Shown piece by piece: positions 33,447 through 44,484 of a stretch of 64,000 nt of DNA. Where the stretch lies: assembly GCF_028890485.2 (NCBI RefSeq), contig NZ_JARCHV010000003.1, positions 62,001 through 126,000 of the forward strand. The letters are read 5' to 3'. The stretch is from Planococcus sp. SK3692. Lineage in GTDB: Bacteria > Bacillota > Bacilli > Bacillales_A > Planococcaceae. Both the position numbers and the translations under genes were made by a program. Under the pieces are notes generated by a model. It did not search any database. It was not told the DNA's origin and saw only the letters and a list, made by a program, of their open reading frames with translations. The stretch's first letter is position 1. Every line of letters begins with the position of its first letter.

Positions 33447-35027
33447 GTGAAAAATTTCATCTTTTTAGTCATCACATTAATTGCACTTATCGGATTGGCT
33501 GGCTGCTCCGGCAGTGAAGCAAGCCCATCGGATTCAGGCGCAGAGTCAGAACCGGTAGAAGGCGGAGAGCTGAACGTGGCGATCGGCGCGGACCCGAATA
33601 CGCTGGACTGGATGTACACAGGCGAAAGTGCCGCACGTAAAATCGGCTGGCATATTTATGAAGGCTTGTTTGCCTTGAATCAGGACTTTGAAGCAGTGCC
33701 ATTGCTCGCTGAAGATTATGAAGTGAGCGAAGACGGAAAAATCTATACGATTGCTTTGCGTGAAGGTGTGACTTTCCATAACGGGGAACCGGTAACGGCA
33801 GAAGATGCCAAAGCGTCCATTGAACGTTGGCTGAAAGTGTCATCTGTCGGCAAGATCACCAATGACCATGTCGAGTCCGTAGAAGCAGACGGCTCGCAAT
33901 TGACCATTCAATTGAACAAAGCCTATAGCTCTTTACTTTCCGACTTGGCTGCCCCAAAATCGGCCGCCGTCATCTTGCCGAAAGCGGTCGCTGAAGCAGC
34001 CGGTGAAAAACCGCTCGACCATGACCAGTATATCGGCACCGGGCCATTCCAGTTTGATTCGTGGAAACGCGGCGATGAAATCGTCCTCTCTAAATACGAC
34101 GATTACGCATCCAGAACCGAGGAGACAAGCGGTTTGACGGGCGAGAAAAAAGCCTATGTGGATTCGGTTCATTTCAAGATCGTCAAAGACCCTCAAGTGG
34201 TCGTTAATGGCTTGAAAACCGGACTTTACGATTTCGGCGATGAAGTGCCGCTCGATTTGTACGAAGTGATCGAAAGCACGCCGAACATCGAAGCAGGCAC
34301 CGCCACCAATGGTTATACAGTGTTGACGCCGGATAAATCGGAAGCGCCTTTCGATGACCTCCAAGTACGTCAGGCATTGAACGCGGCACTCGATAAAGAA
34401 TCGATTGCCAAAGCGACATACGGCAACGAGGAATTTTACGAATTGGACGGCGCCTTGTTTACGCCGAACCAAACCGCCCTATATTCGGAAGAAAACACAG
34501 ACGGCTTCCTGTCCTATGATGTGGAGGAAGCGAAACGCTTATTGGAAGAAAGCAGCTACGACGGCGAGCCGATCAAGATCATCTTCTCAAGCGATTCCAA
34601 CGACTATAAGAAAATTGCCGAGATCGCTGAACAGCAGCTTGAAGAAGCCGGCTTTGCGGTAGAGCTGGAGTCCTACGAATGGGCAACCTACCTTGAGAAA
34701 TGGGGAGAGGCTTCCAATTGGGATCTAGTTGTCGTCGGATGGTCTCCGTTCTTCTCGCCGAACCAGGCAGGCATGTTGAGCCAGGATTCGAACAGCAGCG
34801 GCTGGTATAACAGCGAGAGCTGGCAAGATCAAATCGACCAGTGGGCACAAGCGGAATCAGAGGAAGAGCGACAGCAGATCCTCGCGGGCTTGAACGAAAC
34901 GCTCTACGAAGAATTGCCGTTTGAAAAAGTGACGAACATCTCGAACTTGAATGCGCGCACAACCGATCTCCACGACTATAGCGAATGGTACGGCCCGCGC
35001 TTCTGGAATACGTATAAAACCAATTAA
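33447..35027 (+). CDS. Peptide/nickel-type ABC transporter substrate-binding lipoprotein
   Basis: A 526-residue family 5 binding protein (OppA/DppA/NikA). The lipobox is GLAGC, followed by an acidic Ser-rich linker. ALREGVTFHNGEPVTAEDA and IGTGPFQFDSW are the family signatures. The start is GTG behind AAGGAGG. A strong hairpin (35056-35098) separates it from the permease genes, allowing excess binding protein. Upstream are repeat copy C and a SAM riboswitch, so a sulfur-containing ligand (methionine peptide, glutathione-like or thioether) is possible, but the intervening repeat makes that uncertain. Confidence 0.9.
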   Translation: MKNFIFLVITLIALIGLAGCSGSEASPSDSGAESEPVEGGELNVAIGADPNTLDWMYTGESAARKIGWHIYEGLFALNQDFEAVPLLAEDYEVSEDGKIYTIALREGVTFHNGEPVTAEDAKASIERWLKVSSVGKITNDHVESVEADGSQLTIQLNKAYSSLLSDLAAPKSAAVILPKAVAEAAGEKPLDHDQYIGTGPFQFDSWKRGDEIVLSKYDDYASRTEETSGLTGEKKAYVDSVHFKIVKDPQVVVNGLKTGLYDFGDEVPLDLYEVIESTPNIEAGTATNGYTVLTPDKSEAPFDDLQVRQALNAALDKESIAKATYGNEEFYELDGALFTPNQTALYSEENTDGFLSYDVEEAKRLLEESSYDGEPIKIIFSSDSNDYKKIAEIAEQQLEEAGFAVELESYEWATYLEKWGEASNWDLVVVGWSPFFSPNQAGMLSQDSNSSGWYNSESWQDQIDQWAQAESEEERQQILAGLNETLYEELPFEKVTNISNLNARTTDLHDYSEWYGPRFWNTYKTN

Positions 35028-35055
35028 CGATTAGCCATCAAATAGATAACTAAGA

Positions 35056-35098
35056 GAAGAAAATCGTCAGGAACGATGCTGGCGATTTTCTTCCTTTT
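35056..35098 (+). terminator. Intra-operon terminator/attenuator
   Basis: A 15-bp stem, 35056-35070 with 35079-35093 (one G-U pair), with an 8-base loop, followed by CTTTTAT. It lies between the binding-protein and first permease genes and likely lowers downstream expression. Confidence 0.8.
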
Positions 35099-35119
35099 AT
35101 GGAAAAGGGGGAACACGCA

Positions 35120-36064
35120 ATGCTGAACTACACGATTCGCCGTCTGTTGTCGGTGATTCCCGTCATGCTGGTCGTCAGCGTCATCGTCTTTATGATCGTT
35201 CACCTGACTCCCGGCAACCCGGCGTTCCTCATTTTAGGGGAAGATAGTTCACCGGAAGCGATTGCTGATTTGGAGCGTGAACTGGGCTTGGATCAAGCGC
35301 TGTATGTCCAATTCTTCAATTGGTTTTCACAAGTCATCACGGGGGACCTCGGCACTTCCGTCTACTCTTCGCAATCGGTGACCTCGCTGATTGCTGAAAA
35401 CTTCGGGCCGACTTTCAGCCTGATGGCGCTGTCGACGGTGATGTTGCTCGTTATCGCCATTCCGGTGGCAATTCTCATCGTCGCGCTGCGAAAGACCGTC
35501 TTGGACCCGATCTTCACATCGGTTTCCTTGTTCGGCGTATCGGTCCCGGAATTCTGGCTCGCGACGATATTGGTGCTCGGCTTCGGCGTCGCGTTGCCGA
35601 TCTTTCCGGTGGCCGGCTATGTGCCGTTTGCGGACGGGGCGGATGCATGGCTTCACCATATCCTCTTGCCATCGTTTGTGCTGGCAATCGTCGAAGTGGG
35701 CATCATCGCACGGATGCTGCGCGACAGCATGCTCGATTCGGTCAATCAAGATTACATCAAAACGGCGCGCGCGAAAGGCGTCAAGGAACGTGAAGTATTG
35801 ATGCGCCACGTCTTCGTCAATGCCTTGATCCCAACGACTACAGTACTCGGCGCTACAGTGGCCGGCTTGCTCGGCGGCACGGTCATTATTGAGACTTTGT
35901 TCACGATTCCCGGCATCGGCCAGTTATTGGTCGATTCCATCCACCGGCGCGATTATCCGGTCGTTCAGGGAATTGTGCTGTTCATTGCCGGCATCTATGT
36001 GTTCGTCAATTTATTGGTTGATTTGCTGTATACATTCCTCGATCCACGGATCCGCTATGATTGA
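35120..36064 (+). CDS. Peptide-type ABC transporter permease (OppB/DppB family)
   Basis: A permease of about 314 residues with six segments. The N-terminal RRLLSVIPVMLVVSVIVFM and HLTPGNPA are typical of DppB. The EAA-loop equivalent (DYIKTARAKGVKEREVLMRH) and the C-terminal IETLFTIPGIGQLLVDSI are conserved. ATG 35120 has AAGGGGGAAC upstream; an earlier in-frame ATG at 35099 overlaps the terminator. It is the first of four closely packed transporter genes. Confidence 0.93.
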   Translation: MLNYTIRRLLSVIPVMLVVSVIVFMIVHLTPGNPAFLILGEDSSPEAIADLERELGLDQALYVQFFNWFSQVITGDLGTSVYSSQSVTSLIAENFGPTFSLMALSTVMLLVIAIPVAILIVALRKTVLDPIFTSVSLFGVSVPEFWLATILVLGFGVALPIFPVAGYVPFADGADAWLHHILLPSFVLAIVEVGIIARMLRDSMLDSVNQDYIKTARAKGVKEREVLMRHVFVNALIPTTTVLGATVAGLLGGTVIIETLFTIPGIGQLLVDSIHRRDYPVVQGIVLFIAGIYVFVNLLVDLLYTFLDPRIRYD

Positions 36065-36087
36065 CCATTTGGAAGGAGACGAAACCG

Positions 36088-36918
36088 ATGTTTACTAAGA
36101 AAACGAATCTATTGGCGCTCGGCATGCTGGTGATCGTAGCACTTGCGGCCATCACCGCCAGTTCCTGGCTGCCTTTCTCGCCAGCCGCGATTTCCCCGGA
36201 ACAACGCTTGACCGGCCCTTCAGCGGCGCATTGGTTCGGCACAGATGATTTCGGGCGCGACATTTTCTCGCGCACCATCGTCGCAGCCCGGGTGTCTTTG
36301 TCTGTCGGCGTCATCGTTGCGGTGCTGTCGACGGTGATCGGCACCGTGATCGGCTTGATTTCCGGCTATTTCCGCAAAGTGGATTTTGTGCTGATGCGAA
36401 TCATTGATGGCTTTCTGGCGTTTCCGGCGCTCATCCTTGCGCTTGCGCTGGTCGCGGCACTTGGCGGCAGCATCACCAATATCATCATCGCTCTGACACT
36501 GGCATTTTTCCCGGTCATGGCAAGAGTCGTCCGTTCGGCGACGCTGCAAGTGAAAAACCAATCTTATATCGAAGCGGCACAGACGACCGGGTCGAGCCAT
36601 GCGGTGATTATCTTTAAATACATATTGCCGAATATTTTGTCCCCGGTCATCGTCCAAAGCACCTTCATTTTCGCGAAAGCCATTTTAGCGGAAGCGGCGC
36701 TCAGCTTTCTTGGCGTGGGGGTCAACCCGTCCACACCGACTTGGGGCAATATGCTGCAGGAAGCACAGATTTACGTGACCATCGCGCCTTGGTATTCCAT
36801 TTTCCCAGGCCTTGCGATCGTCATTACCGTTCTGGCTTTGAATTTGCTCGGCGATGGGCTAAGAGACAGTTTTAATCCACATCAAGCGAAACGCAAGCGC
36901 AAAACGAAGCTTGCCTAA
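36088..36918 (+). CDS. Peptide-type ABC transporter permease (OppC/DppC family)
   Basis: A 276-residue permease. It has HWFGTDDFGRDIFSR after the first segment, as in all DppC-like proteins, an EAA loop (YIEAAQTTGSSHAVIIFKYILPN) and the C-terminal FFGVGVNPSTPTWGNML-type motif (here SFLGVGVNPSTPTWG). ATG 36088 has GGAAGGAG upstream. It pairs with the OppB-like protein to form the membrane channel. Confidence 0.94.
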   Translation: MFTKKTNLLALGMLVIVALAAITASSWLPFSPAAISPEQRLTGPSAAHWFGTDDFGRDIFSRTIVAARVSLSVGVIVAVLSTVIGTVIGLISGYFRKVDFVLMRIIDGFLAFPALILALALVAALGGSITNIIIALTLAFFPVMARVVRSATLQVKNQSYIEAAQTTGSSHAVIIFKYILPNILSPVIVQSTFIFAKAILAEAALSFLGVGVNPSTPTWGNMLQEAQIYVTIAPWYSIFPGLAIVITVLALNLLGDGLRDSFNPHQAKRKRKTKLA

Positions 36919-36931
36919 AGGGGGTATTCGA

Positions 36932-37939
36932 ATGCTGCAAGTAGACAATCTTCATGTTCATCTCGATACACCGGGCGGCCTCGTGAAAGCGGTCGACGGC
37001 GTATCTTTCTCCATCCAAAAAGGAGAGACCATCGGCATTGTCGGGGAGTCGGGGAGCGGCAAAAGCGTGCTCGCCCATTCCTTGATGAAGCTCAACCCGG
37101 AACCGCCTGCACTGTATCCGGAAGGCACGATTCATTTTGAAGGCCAGCCGGTATTGGAAATGGGCAAGACGGCACTCAGAAAACTGCGGGGCAACGACAT
37201 CGCCATGATTTTTCAGGATCCGATGTCGAGTTTGAATCCCGTGTCCAAAATCGGCAAGCAATTGATCGAAGCGATTCAAGCGCATCAAAAGCGGCCGAAA
37301 CAACAAGCGCGTGAAAAAGCGATTGAGTTATTGGAAGACGTCGGCATTGCCGATGCCAAAGCACGCATGAACAGCTATCCCCACCAATTTTCAGGTGGCA
37401 TGCGCCAGCGTGTGTTGATCGCCATGGCGCTTGCTTCCAACCCGAAATTATTGATTGCCGATGAGCCGACAACGGCACTCGATGTCACCATACAGGCGCA
37501 AGTTTTGGATTTGCTGAAGGGCATCCAGGAAAAATACGGCACGGCTATTCTCGTCATCACCCACGACCTCGGCGTCGTGGCTCATTTGGCCGATCGCATC
37601 CTGGTCATGTACGCTGGGAAAATCGTCGAATCGGGAAGCGCTGAAGATATCTTCTATAGAACATCGATGCCTTATACGTGGTCGCTGTTGCGTTCGGTCC
37701 CGGTCATTCGGGCAGGCGGCCCAGAGCGGCTCATTCCGATCGATGGGCAGCCGCCTAGTTTGATCGACCGGCCGGCGGGATGCGCGTTCGAACCGAGATG
37801 CCCGTTCGCGCGGGACGCATGCCGACAAGTTGATCCGCCGCTCGAACAGCGCGAAGGCAATCATTCAGCAGCGTGCATTCTGTCACCCCATGAATTCGAA
37901 CATGAGAAAAAGCAATTGAAGGAGGTGTTGGCAACATGA
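36932..37939 (+). CDS. Peptide-type ABC transporter ATP-binding protein (OppD/DppD family)
   Basis: A 335-residue ATPase with Walker [10 protein letters not shown]-loop [10 protein letters not shown], signature FSGGMRQRV and Walker [13 protein letters not shown]. The C-terminal oligopeptide-transporter extension is present with Cys residues ([14 protein letters not shown]), where OppD-type proteins can hold an iron-sulfur cluster. Start ATG 36932 is behind AAAGGGGG. It overlaps the next ATPase gene by four bases (ATGA). Confidence 0.95.
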   Translation: MLQVDNLHVHLDTPGGLVKAVDGVSFSIQKGETIGIVGESGSGKSVLAHSLMKLNPEPPALYPEGTIHFEGQPVLEMGKTALRKLRGNDIAMIFQDPMSSLNPVSKIGKQLIEAIQAHQKRPKQQAREKAIELLEDVGIADAKARMNSYPHQFSGGMRQRVLIAMALASNPKLLIADEPTTALDVTIQAQVLDLLKGIQEKYGTAILVITHDLGVVAHLADRILVMYAGKIVESGSAEDIFYRTSMPYTWSLLRSVPVIRAGGPERLIPIDGQPPSLIDRPAGCAFEPRCPFARDACRQVDPPLEQREGNHSAACILSPHEFEHEKKQLKEVLAT

Positions 37940-38958
37940 GCGCATTATTGGATATCAAAGGGCTGCATGTCCATTTCCCGGTCAAAAAAGGCTTGTTGCA
38001 GCGCGAGAAAAGCTACGTCAAAGCGCTTAACGGCATTGACCTCCAAGTCCAAAAAGGCGAGACACTCGGCATCGTCGGCGAGTCGGGCTGCGGGAAAAGC
38101 ACACTCGCGAGAAGCATCGTCGGCCTGCAACAGCCGACAGCGGGCGAAATCCTGTTCCACGGAAAAGATTACGCCGAAGCCAGCGCCAAAGAACTCCATG
38201 ACATGCGGCGCAATGTCCAAATGATTTTCCAGGATCCCTACACCAGTTTGAATCCTCGCATGAAGATTGGAGACAGCGTAGCGGCGCCGTTGAAAGCCTA
38301 TAAAAAAACCGAGCGGCTGGAATCGAGGGTTAAGGAATTGCTCGAATTGGTCGGGTTGAATCCTGACACGCATTACGACAAACTGCCGCATGAATTTTCA
38401 GGCGGTCAGCGGCAACGTGTCGGCATAGCGCGCGCCCTTGCCCTGGAGCCGGAACTGCTGATTTGCGATGAGCCGGTCAGCGCACTGGATGTATCGGTGC
38501 AGGCCCAAGTCATCAATTTGCTTCAAGATCTTCAGAAGCAATTAGGCTTGACCTATGTTTTCATCGCGCATGATTTATCCGTCATCAATCATTTGGCTGA
38601 CCGGGTGGCGGTCATGTATTTAGGAAAAGTGATGGAGAAATCGGAACGAGGCGCATTCCATACAAAAGTGCAGCATCCGTATACGCAATCCTTGCTGTCG
38701 GCAGTGCCGGTACCCGATCCGGTGCTCGAGCGCGGAAGGGAGCGCATCGTATTAAAAGGCGAGTTGCCGTCGCCGGCGAACCCGCCGAGCGGCTGCGTGT
38801 TCCATACGAGATGCCCGGTAGCTACCGAACGCTGTAAAACGGAAGTGCCGGCGCTCGAACCTAGAGGGCTCTCGGGCCAGGAAGTCGCCTGTTTTTATCC
38901 GCTGGGCGAAACACAGCCGCTTGATGTTGATGCGGCGAAAGATCCGCTATATGTATAG
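37936..38958 (+). CDS. Peptide-type ABC transporter ATP-binding protein (OppF/DppF family)
   Basis: A 340-residue ATPase: Walker A GESGCGKST, FQDPYTSLNPR, signature FSGGQRQRVGIARA, Walker B LLICDEPVSALDVS, and the C-terminal Cys-bearing motif CVFHTRCPVATERC. It completes a five-gene importer (binding protein, two permeases, two ATPases). A terminator follows directly. Confidence 0.95.
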   Translation: MSALLDIKGLHVHFPVKKGLLQREKSYVKALNGIDLQVQKGETLGIVGESGCGKSTLARSIVGLQQPTAGEILFHGKDYAEASAKELHDMRRNVQMIFQDPYTSLNPRMKIGDSVAAPLKAYKKTERLESRVKELLELVGLNPDTHYDKLPHEFSGGQRQRVGIARALALEPELLICDEPVSALDVSVQAQVINLLQDLQKQLGLTYVFIAHDLSVINHLADRVAVMYLGKVMEKSERGAFHTKVQHPYTQSLLSAVPVPDPVLERGRERIVLKGELPSPANPPSGCVFHTRCPVATERCKTEVPALEPRGLSGQEVACFYPLGETQPLDVDAAKDPLYV

Positions 38959-38961
38959 AAG

Positions 38962-39007
38962 AAAAGGTATCTTCTCCAGCATTTATGCAGGGGAAGATGC
39001 CTTTTTT
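38962..39007 (+). terminator. Terminator of the peptide-type ABC operon
   Basis: The arms 38962-38977 and 38990-39005 (one G-U pair) close around a 12-base loop and end in six T. It is also placed to limit read-through into the convergent YdeI-like gene. Confidence 0.85.
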
Positions 39008-39097
39008 ATGGAGTTGCCCAGTTTGATTCCTCGCAAAGTGCTGCCTAACAAAAGTAGAAATATCTACCTAACAAAGGTGGAGACATGCGATAAGCTT

Positions 39098-39670
39098 TCA
39101 GTCATCCAATAAGCGCCCGTAGTCGTGCCATTGCCCGTACATCTTGTTGGCGCGTGTGTTCTCAATGAATTTCTCCAGCCGTTTATCGAATATTTCGCGG
39201 TCATAGCTTTTATAGCCTTGAATATTATCAATCCGAATCCGTCGGTATAGTTCAGGGAAGTTCAAGAAGTTTTCATAGACTTGCGGATCTTGTTTCAAGG
39301 CGGATTCGATTTCTTCGTCGATCACAAAAGATTCAGGTCGCATATCGGGGAGGACGCGGCGGCCTTGTTCAGTCATCAAGCCTAACTTCTCTAGCCTTCT
39401 GACACGCTCTTTGTTCAATTCAGTCCAATTGCTCTTGTTCCGTCGCGGGGAAAGCCGCTGCGCCAATTCATTGGCGGCAGTCTTTTTCGTGATGCCATCG
39501 ATCCAGCCAAAGCATAAAGCTTCTTCCACGGCATCCAAATAAGCGATTCCTTCCGGCCGTTCTTTGGTCCCGATCAGCACCCAGCAAAATTTCGTGGAAG
39601 CTGAATGTTCCTCCAGCCATTCCCTCAATTCCTGCCTGGCGCTTGCGCGAAGCAAATATTCAATTTCCAT
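39098..39670 (-). CDS. YdeI/OmpD-associated family protein
   Basis: A roughly 190-residue protein. The central CFGWIDGITKK and SPRRNKSNWTELNKERVRRL stretches are diagnostic of the YdeI/OmpD-associated (bacteriocin-protection-related) family. The last part, NFLNFPELYRRIRIDNIQGYK, is also conserved. Cytoplasmic, with no signal peptide. ATG 39670 has AAAGGAG upstream; an in-frame ATG at 39691 is less well placed. The biochemical role of the family is not established. Confidence 0.87.
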   Translation of the reverse strand: MEIEYLLRASARQELREWLEEHSASTKFCWVLIGTKERPEGIAYLDAVEEALCFGWIDGITKKTAANELAQRLSPRRNKSNWTELNKERVRRLEKLGLMTEQGRRVLPDMRPESFVIDEEIESALKQDPQVYENFLNFPELYRRIRIDNIQGYKSYDREIFDKRLEKFIENTRANKMYGQWHDYGRLLDD

Positions 39671-39829
39671 TTGGCATGACTCCTTTCTCAATTGGCTGTT
39701 CGCTTATCATTTTACTGGCGATTTCTTACTCGTCATCGAAAAAGAAAAGGATATTCGGTAGTTATGAAGAAACATAGGGGATAGCCTTTTGATTCATTGT
39801 GATCATCACATAGAAAGGAGGAAGAAATC

Positions 39830-40471
39830 ATGGTAAGGGAAGAGCGAATCAGAAATGAGCGTGGATTGAATCCATTCACTGATATCTGGCTGCGCACGCG
39901 TGAGACTGTCCGTTTCGTCATTGAACAAAAATCATTCAAGTTCATTATACTGCTCATCGTCCTCACGGGCTTTGCTTCCGGTTTGATCGGGATGATGAAT
40001 GAACGAAGCTCCGATATGGCGCCGTGGGCAGCGATTCTGCAGGCATTGGTGACCGGGCCGATCGGCAGCGCTTTCGGCTATTTCCTCGGAGCCGCGATCC
40101 TGGTGCTTGTCGGCCGATTGTTTAAAGGAACGGCGACGTATCAGGAAATGTTCAAAGCGTTGGTCACTGCCCAAATTCCGCAAATTTGGCTGATGCCGCT
40201 ATTGATCATCTGGGTGCTGGCATCGCCCGAAACGTTCCTGGCTGACCGGACCAATGTCGAAGGCGACCCAATTGTCGTCATCATGTCGATCGTGATGGCA
40301 GTCGTCTCCATTTGGACATTCATTATCGTCTGCAAGGCTGTAGGCGAAGCGCACCGCGTGTCATCCTGGAAAGGATTTTTCATCGTCGTGTTGCCAGGGA
40401 TCATCATCACGATAATCGTCTTGATTATCGTCTTTGTGTTATTTGCTTCATTCTTTAGGGAGTTTTCTTGA
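39830..40471 (+). CDS. YIP1 family membrane protein
   Basis: A 213-residue protein with a short charged N-terminus (NPFTDIWLRTRETVRFVIEQ) and five hydrophobic segments, fitting the Yip1 domain: NPF.. motif, then GSAFGYFLGAAILVLVGRLF and TATYQEMFKALVTAQIPQI. AAAGGAGGAAG precedes the ATG. Bacterial Yip1 proteins have no clear role. It is monocistronic, with a terminator at 40543-40595. Confidence 0.85.
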   Translation: MVREERIRNERGLNPFTDIWLRTRETVRFVIEQKSFKFIILLIVLTGFASGLIGMMNERSSDMAPWAAILQALVTGPIGSAFGYFLGAAILVLVGRLFKGTATYQEMFKALVTAQIPQIWLMPLLIIWVLASPETFLADRTNVEGDPIVVIMSIVMAVVSIWTFIIVCKAVGEAHRVSSWKGFFIVVLPGIIITIIVLIIVFVLFASFFREFS

Positions 40472-40542
40472 TTGACCAATCGAAATTGAAAGCAAGTTTT
40501 GGACTCCATCATTTTATGGAACTCCATAAAAATGACTAAAAT

Positions 40543-40595
40543 AAAGAGCGCTTTTCCCGGCTTAAGTATCCACACAAACAGGGGAAAGCGCTCTT
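40543..40595. terminator. Bidirectional terminator
   Basis: AAAGAGCGCTTTTCCC and GGGGAAAGCGCTCTT form a long stem with a one-base bulge and a loop of about 23 bases. It separates the YIP1 gene from the convergent DUF4188 gene. Confidence 0.75.
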
Positions 40596-40630
40596 GTTTC
40601 TAGGTTAACTCGCGGCTAAAAGAATTGTCA

Positions 40631-41104
40631 TTACGTTTTAAGACGCTGGCGAGCAGAACTTGTCGCTGAATCTACGAGTCGATGCTCTAGGGTTTTGCCC
40701 AAACCATAAAGCGGCATATTTACGTAAACTGATTCATACTGTCCTTGGTGAATTTGGTAAGTTTCGTGGTAAATTCCGACGGCGTCATTATTGCGCGCAT
40801 TTTGATTGAATTTTTTCCACGCAGTTAAATGCTTATCGTTGCGTGCATACGCAAGCAAGTCGTCTGTGGAACGCCAATATTGAATCATCGTGGTCGTGCG
40901 CAATCCAAAATAGCTTTCCATAGACAAAAATCCTAGTTCCTCTTTATGCGTGTAGAGCTCCTTGATCATGCCGGGCATCGCACTGAAGACCGGAAACCAT
41001 TTGTTCACTGCCAACCGATTGTTGAAACGCATGCCAATAATGAAAACGACAATATCATCCGTATTTTCCGTTGTGAAACGTCCGGGAAAAACTTGTTGTG
41101 CCAT
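40631..41104 (-). CDS. DUF4188 domain-containing protein (monooxygenase-like)
   Basis: A 157-residue protein matching DUF4188: RFTTENTDDIVVFIIGMRFN at the N-terminus, then GFLSMESYFGLRTTTMIQYWRS and YHETYQI. The family resembles dimeric alpha-beta-barrel haem-free monooxygenases. It lies 12 bases after the PadR-type regulator gene and is almost certainly in its operon, so expression is probably induced by the regulator's ligand, such as an aromatic or toxic compound. Reaction unknown. Confidence 0.85.
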   Translation of the reverse strand: MAQQVFPGRFTTENTDDIVVFIIGMRFNNRLAVNKWFPVFSAMPGMIKELYTHKEELGFLSMESYFGLRTTTMIQYWRSTDDLLAYARNDKHLTAWKKFNQNARNNDAVGIYHETYQIHQGQYESVYVNMPLYGLGKTLEHRLVDSATSSARQRLKT

Positions 41105-41116
41105 GTCTTTTCCTCC

Positions 41117-41659
41117 TTATCGAATATTTTTCAAAGTATATTCGCACCATTCAATGGCCGCTTGTGTAACTCGCTTCCCATAATCTAGAGTGAACAGCCA
41201 GTACATGGCATCTTGTTGTTCATTATGGTTGTGGCGTATACCTTGTTCAATCGCTTCGTACGTAGCATAGCGAGATTCTAGTATTTTTCGGTAATCTTCA
41301 AGTAAGGAGACATTGTGATCACGAGATTGATGGGAACCAAAGAATAATTTCAACAACACTTCGTTGCGCTCAGCTGGAACTTGGGCGATAGGTTGCTCAA
41401 TCCATTTTTTTAATGTCATCAAGCCTTGTTCAGTGAGAGAATATTCGTTTTTGTCTGCTCGTCCCGAACTGGAGGTGCTTTTCATTTCCGCCAAGCCATC
41501 TTCGACAAGCAGTTTGAGCGTCGGATAGATTTGGCCGTAGCTGATTTTCCAGAAATGATTCAAACTTTGATCCATGAATTGCTTGATGGAGTAGCCTGAG
41601 GTACAGTCTGTCGTCAAGATACCCAATATGGCATAGGTTGTATTATTATATGTTTTCAC
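41117..41659 (-). CDS. PadR family transcriptional regulator
   Basis: A 180-residue repressor. The N-terminal winged helix is clear (TYAILGILTTDCTSGYSIKQFMDQSLNHFWKI, split by family-conserved GYSIK; YGQIYPTLKLLVEDGLAE). The C-terminal half is the helical PadR dimerisation domain (residues about 90-175) typical of the longer Vir-like subgroup. PadR regulators respond to phenolic acids, antibiotics or other small toxins. An AT-rich palindrome at 41683-41701 is a candidate autoregulatory operator. Confidence 0.92.
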   Translation of the reverse strand: MKTYNNTTYAILGILTTDCTSGYSIKQFMDQSLNHFWKISYGQIYPTLKLLVEDGLAEMKSTSSSGRADKNEYSLTEQGLMTLKKWIEQPIAQVPAERNEVLLKLFFGSHQSRDHNVSLLEDYRKILESRYATYEAIEQGIRHNHNEQQDAMYWLFTLDYGKRVTQAAIEWCEYTLKNIR

Positions 41660-41682
41660 TTTTTCACACCTATCTAAAAGAT

Positions 41683-41701
41683 ATATATCATTTAGATATA
41701 T
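41683..41701. promoter_or_regulatory. Candidate PadR operator
   Basis: ATATATC-ATTTA-GATATAT is a perfect 7-5-7 inverted repeat 24 bases upstream of the PadR gene start. Flanking TATC and GATA elements extend the symmetry. Its position suits autorepression. Confidence 0.55.
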
Positions 41702-41921
41702 AATATATCAAATAACCCAACGAAAGCAAGATAATAGTTTGAATTGACTGATTTCTGAATGGCGAAAAAATAATTGGTAAGTTGGAGTACACTTTCAGGT
41801 TTTTATTTTCTATAGGCGTAAGAAGAAAGAAATTCGAACAACTCTTTCTGAATTTAAACCTATCAGAAAAGAATTGCCCGAATTTTTATCCATATTGCTG
41901 TTCAGTTGATCTCTAGTTTAG

Positions 41922-41949
41922 TATAATTCTAATGTAAGAATTATTACAT
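41922..41949 (+). promoter_or_regulatory. katG control region: -10 and overlapping palindromes
   Basis: A -10-like TATAAT (41922-41927) is overlapped by AATTCT-AATGTA-AGAATT (41925-41942) and ATGTAA-GAATTA-TTACAT (41932-41949). The 11-mer ATAATTCTAAT at 41923-41933 is identical to part of the ahpC PerR box (19425-19435). Peroxide control through PerR is therefore likely, although the match to the full PerR consensus is partial (about 10 of 14). The rest of the 41702-42028 gap shows nothing else. Confidence 0.5.
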
Positions 41950-41986
41950 GCAATTGGCAGTACCCAGCAACACACGTGCTGGATAG

Positions 41987-44278
<2,292 letters not shown>

Positions 44279-44290
44279 ATGAGACACTGG

Positions 44291-44320
44291 CTGGCCAGCA
44301 TTTTGCTGGCCAGTTTTTTT
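44291..44320 (+). terminator. Intrinsic terminator of katG
   Basis: CTGGCCAGCA (44291-44300) pairs perfectly with TGCTGGCCAG (44304-44313), followed by seven T. Confidence 0.95.
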
Positions 44321-44484
44321 ATGGTTTCATTCACCGTGTAGCGTTAGATTTCAGAAAAATGTAATTTCTTGTTGAATTTAATGATAAACTGGAAACAAGA
44401 GCCATCATCTAAGAGAACGTTTTGTTGACACCAGATGCGTGGAAGCCACTGGATGTAGTTCATAAACGTAAGGAGAGGGTTTTA

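Noticed and set aside
41964..41973. CACGTG core near katG as a parS site
   Set aside because: Flanking bases do not match the parS arms (ACACACGTGCTG); the same holds for the CACGTG at about 61208.
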